Assembly (NCBI GenBank): GCA_023213395.1 | Contig: CM041465.1 | Span: 133,927,741 to 133,991,740 of the forward strand | Source: Cycas panzhihuaensis | Taxonomy: Eukaryota > Cycadophyta | Direction of reading: 5' to 3' | Length of the DNA stretch: 64,000 nucleotides | Shown: positions 1-11,450 of the stretch, piece by piece | How the letters are laid out: each line of letters starts with the position of its first letter | Position numbering within the stretch: the stretch's first letter is position 1 | Position numbers and translations under genes: made by a program | Notes under the pieces: model-generated | Databases searched by the model: none | Told to the model about the DNA's origin: nothing | Seen by the model: the letters and a program-made list of their open reading frames with translations, nothing else

Positions 1-69
1 ACATAAAGATTAAACTAATATGAATATAAAACTAACATAAATATAAAGCTAACATTAACATTCCTAACA
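1..69 (-). repeat. Cop1 3' LTR, partial
   Basis: These 69 bases match the right end of the LTR at 6359-6835 with only a few mismatches, and both copies end in ctaaca (TGTTAG on the element strand). The rest of this LTR lies outside the window. Confidence 0.92.
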
Positions 70-80
70 TCCCCCTTTAA
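70..80 (-). other. Cop1 polypurine tract
   Basis: On the minus strand this reads TTAAAGGGGGA directly before the TGTTAG start of the 3' LTR. That is the expected position and composition for the plus-strand primer. Confidence 0.85.
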
Positions 81-3000
81 TGTTAGCTTTTGTACAATAT
101 AGAAAAAGAAAGTCTTCATTATGTTTATCCCGCTTTGATGGAAACTTCTTTTATCTTTAATAAATCTTACAGATTTAGAAACTTGACTTTAGTCAAAGAC
201 TTGGTAAGGATATCAGCAACCCGTAGATCTGTAGGACAATAAAACAAGTGAATAATATTATTAGTAACAAGATTACGAATAAAATATTGATGTAATTATA
301 TGTGTTTAGTTCTAGAATGAGCAATTAAATTTGTAACAATAGCAATAGCACCTTGATTATCAACTTTAATTTCTATAGAAGAGTTAAGAAATAACTAATT
401 TTACTTAAGAGAGATTTGAGCTAAAGTGCTTCTTTGCTTACTTCAACAAGTACTCGATTTTCAGCTTCGGTTGTTGATAGAGCTAGAGACTACATTTTTT
501 TACTAGACCAAGTGATAAGTGAGGAATCTAGAAAAAATACATAACCTACTGTGGACTTATAGTCATTTGTGTCGCCTACCCAATCTAAATCAGTATACCC
601 TATTAAAGTTAGAGGTTTACTGCAAAAATTATAAGTTAGACCATAAAAAATAGTATTTTGAAGATATCAAAGAATACGTTTAGCAGTTTTCCAGTGTAAT
701 TCATAAGGTTTTTATATATAACACAAACATAAAACAACAACATAAAATATATCAGGTCATATATATGTGTTAAATAAATAAAATTACTTGATAAGTTTTG
801 CTATATAAGGTTAGATCACACAAGGGTGTGGAACAATCAGTTGATAATTTTACTCCTGATTGTAAATGATTAGAAATTTGGTTAGCATTTTCCATGTTAA
901 ACCATTTGATTAGGTCTAAAATATATTATGGTTGAGATGTGGTTATTTTTTAATCATGTTAGTAAATTTGAAATCCGAGAAAATAATGTAAGAGACATAA
1001 ATCGGTTATTTCAAATTTATTCATTAAGGCCAATTTTAGTTGATGAATGTTATTATTTAAAATTCCTATGATAATGATATCATCAACATACATTATTAAG
1101 ATGGTAAGATTCTTGTTTTCACATTTGAAATAGAGATTTGGATCATTAATACATCTAGTGTATCCAATTTAAATTAGATAATCATCAACTTTTGTGTACC
1201 AAGCTCGAGGAGCTTGCTTTAATCTATATATGGATTTCTTTAGTTTACAAACTAAATTATGGTTGTCAATAAAACCAGGTGGTTGAGTCATGTAGATCTC
1301 TTCTTAAAGATCACCATTTAGAAATGCGCTCTTGACATCCATTTTATGGATTTCTCGGCTAAATTTAACTGCTAGAGAAATAATAGTTTTAATGGTATTC
1401 ATCTTTGTAACAGGTGCAAAGGTTTCATTATAGTCTATACCATCGATTTGAGAAAATCCTTTCGCAACTAAGCGAGCTTTATACTTTTCAACTACGCCTG
1501 TTGAATTATATTTGGTTTGATAAACCCATTTACAATTAACTATATTTTTCCCTAGTAGAGGTGGAACAAGATCCCAAGTTGAATTCTTGTTTAAAGCATC
1601 AAATTCAACTTGCATGGTTTCCTGCCATACAAAATTCTTACTAGCTTGTTTAAAAGTTTTAGGATCATTGTTGGTCATTATTTTAGCCATTAATGCATAG
1701 TTAGCATGTAATTTTTGAGCGCATGTTCTCTTGGTATCTGAAGAATTACCAACATCAGATCCAGCATCAAAAAGTATTTTCTTTGCCCATACAAGTTATT
1801 TGTTTGTGATTGTTTCTCTAGTCATAGGTTGAGATGAGGAACTAGCTTGAGAAGAAGAGTCTATTCTGGTTGGTTCAGATAGAGTCCAATTATAGACTTG
1901 TGTGGATAAGGATTCTATAGTCTTAGGGTCAACTTGTTTTTCAATTCTGAACTTAATTAACAGATTCACAATCGGAAGTTCTACATAAGTAAAGGTTGAA
2001 GAAGATCCTTCTTCGTTAAATATTACGTCACGCAAAATTAAAATTTTATGCGTGATTGGATCCAAAAGTTTGTAAGCTTTACTTTTTTCATTGTATCCAA
2101 CGAAGATATATTTTTGACTTTTAGGATCTAATTTCTTGCATTTTTTTTTGGGAACGTGTCCCCACGCAATACTTCCAAAAATTCTCAAATGATTAACTGA
2201 GGGTTTTCGTCCAGAACATTTTTGTTTTAGGGTAACATTTTACAAATATTTACTAGGTAAACGATTTAAAAGATAGTTGGAGCAGGCAATTGCTTTTGCC
2301 CGCAACTTTAGATCAAGACTCTTTACATGTAACATGCATCGAGTCATCTCAACAAGAGTATGGTTCTTGCATTCAGCAACATCGTTTTGCTGAGGAGTAT
2401 ATGCAATGGAATGCTGAAATTGAATTCTGTGCTTCTTACAAAAAGAAGTGAATTTGCCACTTAAGTATTCTTTGGCATTATCAGATCTGAACATTTTAAT
2501 TTTCAAATTTGATTGATTTTCTACAAGTGTTTTGAATTCAGTGAAAATGTCAAATACTTAATTACGAGTCTTAAGTGTGTACACCCAACATTTTCTCAAA
2601 AAATCATCAATAAAATTGATAAAATAACGACAGCCAGAATATGATGTTACATGGAACGGTCAATATATATCAAAGTAAATAAGTTCAAGTGGAACTTTTG
2701 CTCTTAATTGAGTCTTATATGGAAAGGGATCCATGTGTTACTTACCTATTACACAGGCTTCGCAAATACCATAAATAGTATTTAGGGTAGGAAGTCCATA
2801 AACTATGCCATGTCTTTTCAGGTATTGAAGTTTGCCATAACTAGTATGGCCAAATCATGCATGCCATAGTTTACTAGTTGGGTTAGATTTGGCTATAAAG
2901 GCACTAAAGGGCTTTGTTTTGTTATTTTGTAAACTTGTTAAACTATAGAGACATGTATTATAATCAACAGGTCTAGAGGAAATAGGTTTGAATTTATTGA

Positions 3001-3420
3001 ATGGTTCTTTAATAATAAATTTATCTTTCTAGAATTCGACAACAAGATCTTTTTGGCAGATTTGGTAGATAGAAAGAAGATTTGGTAACAAACTAGGTAC
3101 ATAGAAGACGTCCTTGATTGAACCATCTTTTAAAGTAACATCACCTGATCCTTTTACTTTAAGTTGGGTTCCACTTCCAAAAAAAATCTCTTCCTCAGAG
3201 TTAGTTTCAGATTAATAAGTGGATAAATTTTTCTAGTGTCTGGTCATGTGATGAGAAACACGAGAGTCAAGAATCCATTGAGGTGATTGATTAGATGAAG
3301 CAACAAATGCAGAAGTTGTTGCCATTAAAGAACAATTATGGGATTGTGGTCAGTTTTGTGGTCGGAATTGTGGTCAGGTTTGCAATCCCTTGGAAACTTT
3401 CCATGCTTCTGAAGCTATTC
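81..3420 (-). pseudogene. pol: Cop1 pol: protease, integrase, RT and RNase H
   Basis: Polyprotein that would cleave Gag-Pol, copy the RNA and insert the DNA. Read on the minus strand: the protease active-site region at 3253-3278 reads WILDSRVSHHMT, where copia normally has DSGAS, so it is probably inactive. The integrase core at 2240-2750 has RSDNAKEY and the downstream Glu in NDVAECKNHTL. Its C-terminal part at 1796-2188 has LDPKSQKYIFVGY. The RT starts near 1690 (KWVYQTKYNS, KARLVAKGFSQIDGIDYNETFAP). The RT catalytic YVDD is intact at 1079-1090. RNase H ends near 150-330 with TKHI and ADILTKSL. Many in-frame stops break it into pieces. Copia family assignment is firm; the lineage is not determined. 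Confidence 0.9.
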
Positions 3421-4303
3421 TACTTATGCAAGCATCAATAGTGTGGCCTTTTTATGGCAGTAGGCACAACTAATATTCTGAGAAGGAGAGTGATTAGAAG
3501 TATTCTGATATTTAGGTGGACCAGAATACTTAGTATCGTTTTGAGAGTTAGAAGGTGGACCTCTATGAGGTTTCTGGAATTTTGGATTACTATTGAAGTT
3601 ATTTTGATGTTTAGTTTTATCTTAAGGCTTAGATTTGGAAAAGAAAGCCTGAGAAGGATCTTTCAAATTTTCCTATTTGAATTAACATCATTTGATGTTC
3701 TATCAGTTAGTTTGTCAATTGATTAAAAGTTATTGGTGGATTACCAGCTTGTTGGCTGACAGTTTTAAAAAGATTAAAATGTTTTGGTAGTTTGTTTATA
3801 GCAAGACAGATAAGCGTATCGTCGTCCTTAACATGTATGACTATTTATTCTTTATCACCTATTTTAATTGTAGTTTTGATACAATTGCTTAGATCTTTAT
3901 TGATTAGTTGAATTTTAGATAAAAAGTCTTCAACTTTAGAAAAATCATCATAATTAAGGTCATATAATTATTGTTCTAGGACAGCCAATTGTTGTGTATT
4001 GACCTTATCATATTTCTCCTTAAGAGTATTTCAGATAGTGGCGGATAAATGCTTTGAGAACTACCGACTGATTTCTAGTGAAAGTGAGTTCAGGATGGTG
4101 CCTAGCGCTGAATCTGAGTTCATCAGATATACCATATAGCTTTTTAAATTTGTGTCAGTTGGTTTTTTTAATTCACTTGTTACATATCACCATATCTTTT
4201 GTTGTTTAAGCTGATGGGATATGCGGTTCCTCTAGTCGGCATAGTTTAAGCCAGTTAAAATTGGAATTAGAATACAGGTGGTTATCCCTGGCATTAGTGC
4301 CAT
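3421..4303 (-). pseudogene. gag: Cop1 gag relic with CCHC zinc knuckle
   Basis: The likely start is the ATG at 4301-4303, followed by a copia Gag N-terminus with GLNYAD and then R-N-R-I, LKQQKIW. The Trp expected after YAD is a TAG stop and a TGA follows KIW. The zinc knuckle is at 3428-3468: CAYCHKK and GHTIDAC lie in two frames, so one base has been lost between them. Gag packages the RNA and forms the particle. This copy cannot make a full-length protein. Confidence 0.82.
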
Positions 4304-5167
4304 GTTGGGAATTGTAAGAATGATTAAAAGTTTGTTTGAGTCAGAAGATTTGAAAAATCTGGATTAATAAGTGTAGGTAAAAAAAAAGTCACATAAAAAA
4401 TTTACCAAACATCAGAATAATCCTATTAACATTTTACAGACATGTTTAAGAAACTGAAAATCATTGTTATTTGTTTAGATACCCTTCCCCTAACAAGAAT
4501 TAAATGTTTCCCTTTTCTGAAAAAAATGTTAATAGTCTCCTTATTAAAGAAATATATTTAAAAAAATAAGTTAATTGTTTAATTATTAAACAAAATAAGT
4601 GTTTATTTGAAGGCTTATAAAAAATATTTTATAAACTAGAGTATTTAGTTTCCCTTTTTATTATTTTTAGAAGACAATAGATATGAATAAGTTATTTTAA
4701 AGAAGGCTTTTGATTAACTGTTAACAATTAGCAAGTAATACTTTGTAAAGTTTATTATAGGTCTTCCACAATTTTAGAATAATAATAATGAGTTAAAAAG
4801 AAAAGGTATGTAGTTTTATTTAAAGATATATTAATTTGATTTAAAAAAGAGTTTTATTGATTTTATTTATTTTGAATCAAACAGTTAAATGATATAATTA
4901 AAATCTATAAATTAGTGTGGAAAGAGGTTTAATATCCAAATATGTAATGGGGGGTAATAGAGAGATTTAATTAAAAAATGAAGGTTTTAAAAGAAAAATA
5001 TCAATACATTAAGGTAATTACTTTGATTTGTGAATCAAATGTAATAGGGGGGGAGATATTGATTTAATTTTAAAATGTAATAAGAGAGGGTTAATTTTAA
5101 TTATTAAAAAGTAATTCGAAGGGTTTATGTTAATTACCCTAAGGTTGAATTAGGTTTGGATTTGAAG

Positions 5168-5222
<55 letters not shown>

Positions 5223-6344
5223 GGGCGACGCAGACCTGACAGAGTTATATTTTTTATAAAAGAAAATTAATTGAAGAATCATTTAGGGTCTGAGGGGGGG
5301 AAAGGGTAGAAACCCTACCTGTTTCGACTATCCGTGGCAGCTCCTCTTCCTCTGGTGTGACAGCGACTATCTATGTTACAGGTCAATGGCATTCGTGAGG
5401 ATGGAGGTGTCTTCAATAGCGGTCCATAGTGGAGAGCAAGTATCATGAAGTCCAAAGGCAGGCAGCCATCATGAGGTCTAGAGGCAAGACGTTAGAGCTC
5501 AATGGTGTCTGGTTTGGCATCAGTGTGATGTAGTCGCTCGGATTCTTCTCTTTTTATCGTTTTTCTTCTTTCTCCAGGGTTTGGATGGTGGTGCATTCGG
5601 TGATCCCCATCCTCTGTGTGTTGTTAGGGATGGCATTGAAAAATCTACTTCTCTTCTCTAGTCAGAGGTGGCTCAACAATATCTAGGTGCTCGACAATGA
5701 TTGTTCAACACAATATCAATTAGATTCTAATATTTTGTGACCAAACTTTGAAATCAATGTGTATTAAACAAACATCTTATTAATGCCTGTACAGTTGAGT
5801 CATGAACTGGTAAATCACGAGCTTTCTTTCTCCTTCCACAGACACAGATGTAGAGACAATGCAAGTGTTGGTGATAACTCTTTATCCTTCCACAGAGATG
5901 CAGATGCAAATGATCCTGGTCATGTATCACCTCATGAGATGTAAACAACTAGTCCACAGAGTAAGAATAGGAACTAGAGCTAGAATGAAGGTGCCAACGA
6001 TCTGTGAGACTAGTAAACCTTGAGCCTTTAGAAATCAATTTTTTGTGATTCCTCTTTGCAGGATTGCTCTGATAATTGTCATGATTTGCTCACTATGGTG
6101 AATGGTATAATTCCTCTTGTGGATGGGCAATATCCTTAACTACCTTTGCCCATGTATCATGCTGGATTGTTGTTGTTATTGAATACAAATGTTAAGATCC
6201 CATAAGATGTAGCTATAGTAGTGTATTGTAGGTTTAATAATTTTCCCAAGTTCACAATCACAACAAGCATATTGTCTACTAATGCCTAGAATAGAAATAT
6301 AATGCACCTAATGGATTGTTCATGAATAAACTTTTCTTGGACCA
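4304..6344 (-). other. Cop1 leader, about 2 kb, no recognisable gene
   Basis: This is the stretch between the primer-binding site and gag. It is AT-rich from 4380 to 5165, then has a microsatellite, then a block at about 5220-5650 that is visibly richer in G and C than its surroundings. Short open frames occur (for example 5754-5948, minus) but none resembles a known protein. Leaders of copia elements are usually a few hundred bases, so this one is long. Confidence 0.7.
5168..5219. repeat. Compound microsatellite (TA)n(GA)n
   Basis: A run of about eight TA dinucleotides passes directly into about eighteen GA dinucleotides. It lies in the Cop1 leader. Confidence 0.97.
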
Positions 6345-6358
6345 GGGCTCTGATACCA
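6345..6358 (-). other. Cop1 primer-binding site
   Basis: On the minus strand this reads TGGTATCAGAGCCC, starting right after the CA end of the 5' LTR. It matches the plant initiator methionine tRNA 3' end used by many plant LTR elements, and it fixes the inner edge of the LTR. Confidence 0.92.
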
Positions 6359-6835
6359 TGTAGAAATAGGTAACATGTGAAGTATTTACCATGAAATAAA
6401 AGACATCAAATACACATAATTAAATACTGCACAGATACACATTGTTTTGGTAGGTGGAAAACCTCTTCTAGGGAAGAAAACCCACTTCACTAATCTAAAA
6501 TTTTATTAACTTAAAAAATACAAGAAACCTGACAAGAATACCCTCTACATACAGAAACCAACCTTGGAAACAGGCTTAAGACAACCTCCTAGATTCTCAG
6601 AACCAATTCCTAGAATCTATGAGAGGTTATTTGTAAAAAGAGAGGTTCATGGAAATGGGCAATTGCGCATTTCAATGACCTTCACATAATAATTAAGAAT
6701 TAACATAAACTTTATTAAAGAATTTTTACATCACATAAATTTACTTTTACACGTGATCAAAAGATAACACAAAGATTAAACTAATATGAATATAAAACTA
6801 ACATAAATATAAAGTTAACATTAACATTTCTAACA
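6359..6835 (-). repeat. Cop1 5' LTR
   Basis: The repeat is 477 bp, begins TGTTAG and ends CTACA on the element strand. The inner edge is set by the primer-binding site and the outer edge by the match to 1-69. Confidence 0.92.
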
Positions 6836-7019
6836 AAGGGGAAAGCCATTGTGTCAAACATATTAATAATTTTAACTTGAATTTTCATCATTCGAGCAAA
6901 AAAAAAAAAAAAAACATGCAATTCCTTTGTAATTTAGACTTGTTAAATTAAGACCTAATACTACTTTTCTTTCATATTTTTGAAGTAATTTTGGGTGATT
7001 GAAGCATGTTTTAGCAACC

Positions 7020-8060
7020 CATCAATAGAGGATGTAAAAAAATAAAAGACTAGAGCTTATGCAACTTTGGTGGTGTGTGAAATATAATGTCAAAACCATT
7101 AAAATATCATGTTTTCAATAAAGTTACTAATAAATGAAGATTGAGCAATGCATAGGGTGTTGTTTGTGTGACTAAAAACAAGTCATTTATAAGCTTATTT
7201 CTCAATATGGAGAGGATGATGCCTCAAGTCATCTTTAATAGAAATAATTTCAGTAAGCAAAAGGTTAACATGGAGTTGGTTTTAATGGTAAATCAACTTT
7301 GAGGGATTACCAAAGATGAGTTGCTTATTATTTTGTTCGATGCAAAGGAGCAAACTCGTCAAGAGGAGTACTCCATGGTTGTTAAGCTATTAAAACTATC
7401 TCTATCACCAAATCAGAGGACCATAGTCCATAACCTAGATAAACAAAACAAAATTTGTAGAAAATTATATGAGATATTTGAAAAAAAGAAGATAAATCAT
7501 TATGTTGCTTTAATGATAGAATTTCTTAATGCAATAATTGAAGATGAAAGCAACACAAGTGCCTACTTGAATAAAATAACAAATTAGAAGAACAAATTAG
7601 AAAAGATTAAATCTGGCTCAATTGATAACACTATTATTTACATTAATTATGTCAAAATTACTAACTACATATGGAACCTTTCAAACCATCTATATAATGG
7701 ATGATATAATGGAGAGTGTGACATTGAGAAATTGAAAGGACTCAGTCTAGTCGAGAATATCCAAGTTTAAGCGCCATAATCTACTTGGTGGTTCTGAATA
7801 AAATCAAGCCTTGCTTATGAAGATGTAGAGGAGCGATGACATTCAAGAAGGGAAGTCTACATAAAAATCAGGAGTAATATCTCAAGAGTAGAAGAAGTTT
7901 ATCAATAAATATACTTACTATAAGAAAAAGAGCCACAAAGAAAAGAATTATTGGCTCAAAAAATGGAATAAATGTAAAGCAAGTAAGGATGAGAAAGAAA
8001 ATTGTGTTATAGCATATTGTACAAAACTATCAACCTTGTCAGCCAAGTCAAATTAGAGAG
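7020..8060 (+). pseudogene. gag: Cop2 gag relic
   Basis: An 88-residue open piece at 7321-7587 has the lysine-rich helical look and spacing of copia Gag (UBN2-type), followed by more pieces with stops. A zinc-knuckle trace lies near 7908-7955: T-Y-Y-K-K-K-S-H-K-E-K-N-Y-W, in which the cysteines expected at the second, and at the last, position are tyrosines (TGT or TGC to TAT or TAC). It cannot bind zinc normally. Confidence 0.72.
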
Positions 8061-8079
8061 ACTACTAGATTTTTTACTT

Positions 8080-11000
8080 AAGAGTGTAGATATATATTTC
8101 TTTATAGGAGCAAAACTTTGATGCATGGAATGTTAGTCATAGTGAAGTAGAAATCATTTTTAGAGATACAAGTATGGTGCTTATTGAAGGTGTTGGCATT
8201 CTTTCAATTTTAAGAGGTAAATTTAAAGGTGTATATTGTATACATAAAATGAAGATAAACCTTCTATTAGCCCAAGAGATATGTGAAGAATGTATAAATA
8301 TTGAGCTCTATAAAGATATGCCTAATTAAAGATTTGAAGCAAATTTTCTCTGGCATTGCTACTAGAAAAGTGACGCACAATTTTTAGGTATTTAAGAAGT
8401 TTGAATCCCAAAAATGATTCTATGGATTTGTAGTTAATGTTGATAATGTAAGTAAACTTTGGCATGAATGCCTTGGACACCTTAATTACAAAAGCATAGC
8501 ACTTATGAATCAACTAAAAATTTTGGAAGGATTATCTCATGTTTCTTATTTAGAAGGTATATATGAAAGATGCATGTATGGGAAACATTATCGCTATCCT
8601 TTTGCTCAAGATCATGCGTAGAAAGCCAAGGAGAAGCTAGAGCTCATGCATTATGATTTGATGGGTCCTCTTCCAAACCCTTTCGTATATAGAGCTTACT
8701 ACACTTTAGTGTTTATAGATGATTATACCAAAAAGGCCTAAGTATATTTCTTGAAAAATAAGTCTAAAGTATTTGATTGCTTTCATGAATAGAAGGTACA
8801 TGTTAAGAATAAATGTAAGAAGAAAATAAAAATTTTTAAGGAGTAATAATAGAGAGGAATACAACAATAATGTTTTTAATCTATTATGTCCAAATCATGG
8901 TATAAAGTGGGAATTCACAGTCATGTATACCCCACAGTAAAATGGTATTGCTAAAAGAAAGAAATATATCACGATAAAAATGGCAAGGTATATAGTGTAC
9001 ACGAAGAACTTTTCACCTAAATTTTGTGTAGAAGTTGTTGGGATTGACAATTATATCTTAAATAGTGTACTAACAAAAGTAGTTCACAACATGACACCTG
9101 AAGAAAAATAGACCATTTATAAACCTACTATTGATCATTTGAAGACCTTTAGGTGCATTGCATATGCATACATCCCAAGCACAAATCATAAAAAAATTGA
9201 TCACAAGAGTTTGAAGTGTATATTTGTATGGTATTATGATCAAAACAAAGCTTACATACTATGGGATTTGTAGGGGAGAAAACTTATGATTAATCAAGAT
9301 ACAAAACTTAATGATTCTATGACATATCATGCTAACAAGGTGTTGTTTGAATAATCTGTTTATCCCTAATACTACCATTTCCTATTGGTGTTTCATCAGC
9401 TATAGAGGATGAGAAACCAAGCATTGTGATTCAAGGAAAGAAGGATCGAGTGGAGAAGGTAATAATAAGGAACAATCATATGTAGATGAACCTATAATAT
9501 TGGGTGTTTCTATACCATTATATACCAGGAAGACCATTTAAGATTCCAATGTGACATTGCAAAATCTTACAGATGAACAAAGAACAAGAAATTAGCATTT
9601 CAATCAAACTCTGGTGGTGGATAGCACAAACCCCCTAGACCCAGGTTCATATGATGAAGCGAAAGAAGATCCTCATTGGAGAGTTATGATCTAAGAAGAA
9701 TTTGGTTCTCTCATGGAAGTGTTCCTTTTCCTCTTAAGAAAAACCTTGTTGGTTCTAAGCGGGTCTACAACATTAAGTTCTACTCTAATAAAGAGGTGGA
9801 TAAATATAAAGTGAGACTTATTACATAAGGGTTTAAATAAAAAGAAGACATTAGTTATGAGGAGATATTTACATCAACCTCCAAGATGACAATGATCCAT
9901 TTAATCCTTTCGTTGGTAGCAAAGTATGGCTGGGAGCTATATCAATTGGATGTACAATTAAGATTCCTTAATATAGAGTTAAAAAATGAGATATACATGG
10001 CACAATCTCTTGGTTTTGTTAAGGAAGGATAAAAGTATCTGGAATCCCAATTGAAAAAGTTCCTCGTTGTTCTTAAACAAGCACGACATGTATAGTATGC
10101 AAAGATCGATGCTAAATTGAAAGAAAATAGATTCATTACCATAGATCTAGATCCAAATATGTATGTTCAAAGGAAAAGAACTTTAATAGTAGTTATTGTC
10201 TTATACATTAATTATTTAATTATCACTAGCAACTATGATAAGACTATTAGGTAAGTAAAATTTAATTTAGGAGTGACCTTTGACATGAAAGATCTCAGAG
10301 CTTTGCATTACTTCTTAGGCATTAAGGTAAAGTAGATGGAAGATAGAATTCTAGTATTACAAAAAAATTATACAAAGAGCCTACTTAAGAAATTCAAAAT
10401 GGAAGATTACAGGTCTATTCAAACACTATGCACCAAAGGCACAAAGCCCTTGAAAAATATAAAACTGCCTATTATATATGGAACATTGTACAAACAACTG
10501 GTAAGGAGTATAATCTATTTGATTTGTACTGAGTTAAATATTGTTTATGATGTCAGGCTAGTCTCCTATTATTTATAGAATCCATAGGAGCCATATTATA
10601 ATGCAACCACATGGATTTTGAGATATTTGAAAGGAACTCTTAATCTAGAGTACCTTTGTAATGAAAATATAAAGTTGCATGGCTACATTGATACAAATTA
10701 GGGAGGAGACTTTGATAATTGAAAATCCATTATTGGATATATGTTTGGTATTAGTCATGGATTTATACCATGGTATTCAAAGAAGTAATAAATAATAGCA
10801 TTATCTTTTATAGAGATAAACAATCATGGACTCGTTATTGGTGTAAGAGAAGTTATATAGTTACAAGGACTTTCATATATTCTTAGTATATCTTGTAGTA
10901 TTATGATTACTTTAGTTAATAACTTGAGCATTATTCATACATTCAAGAATCTAGAGTTTCATGCATGTACAAAGCACATTAAAATCTAGCACCACCATAT

Positions 11001-11140
11001 ATATTAACAAATCAAAGTAGAGAAGTTATAGGTCAACTTTTATCTCAGTAAAAATCAACTTAAGGACATGTTTACCAAAGCACTTACTAAAGATTAATTC
11101 ACTAAGATTCATACTAGATTAAGACTTAAAAAAGTTATCC
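8080..11140 (+). pseudogene. pol: Cop2 pol relic
   Basis: The pre-integrase zinc region is at about 8460-8600 (LWHECLGHLNYKS). The integrase core follows with DLMGPLPNP and FIDDYTKKA near 8660-8745, then TPQ, stop, NG near 8925-8945. The integrase C-terminus has LKTFRCIAYAY near 9140. RT pieces include LYQLDVQLRFLN near 9940 and KDLRALHYFLGIKVK near 10290. The catalytic YVDD is degraded to Y-I-N-Y near 10205. RNase H remains include WILRYLKGTLN near 10610 and DMFTKALTKD near 11070. Dozens of stops show great age. Confidence 0.85.
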
Positions 11141-11222
11141 TTGATGGGGGATGTATCAATAAGGATAATTTCAACCTTCGTTGGTGACTTTAAATTGTAG
11201 ATTGAATCCCCACGTTTACATT

Positions 11223-11231
11223 AAGGGGGGA
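11223..11231 (+). other. Cop2 polypurine tract
   Basis: AAGGGGGGA directly precedes TGTTAATATAGC, the presumed 3' LTR start, a short distance after the RNase H remains. Confidence 0.75.
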
Positions 11232-11450
11232 TGTTAATATAGCTATTAAGACTAAGTCACTTGATTAATGTTAAAATGTAGTTTAATTAATATTAAGTCA
11301 AAAGATGTGAATATTACAAAGGGTTACAACTAATAGGGTTAGATGTACCGCCTAGGGGATCATAAATAACCCTAAAGTCTATTGTAAATTTATATAAAGA
11401 ATCATCAATATGATCTAACAATCTTTTATGGTAGGAACATGCATGTTTCA
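11232..11450 (+). repeat. Cop2 3' LTR (end uncertain)
   Basis: It starts TGTTAATATAGC after the polypurine tract and contains a TATA-like stretch (tttatataaaga) at 11390-11401. The right end was set at a CA and cannot be verified without the partner LTR. Confidence 0.55.

Larger units (their letters stand above)
1..6835 (-). mobile_element. Cop1: Ty1/copia LTR retrotransposon
   Basis: The right-hand LTR is 6359-6835. Its outer end recurs at 1-69, so the element reads on the minus strand and its 3' LTR is cut by the window start. A primer-binding site abuts the right LTR and a polypurine tract abuts the left one. Between them lie, in minus-strand order, gag, protease, integrase, RT and RNase H, which is the copia order. 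All frames carry stops and at least one frameshift, so this copy is dead. The five bases after the right LTR are aaggg; the matching left flank is outside the window, so the target duplication cannot be tested. Confidence 0.93.
6836..11450 (+). mobile_element. Cop2: decayed Ty1/copia element
   Basis: Gag, integrase, RT and RNase H remains follow one another on the plus strand in copia order, and end at a polypurine tract plus an LTR-like TGTTAATATAGC start at 11232. I see no matching 5' LTR. The bases between Cop1 and the gag remains (6836-7020) show only an A-run at 6899-6917, so the left part is deleted or was replaced when Cop1 inserted. The right end is uncertain: CA at 11450 is a guess. 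Confidence 0.8.
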
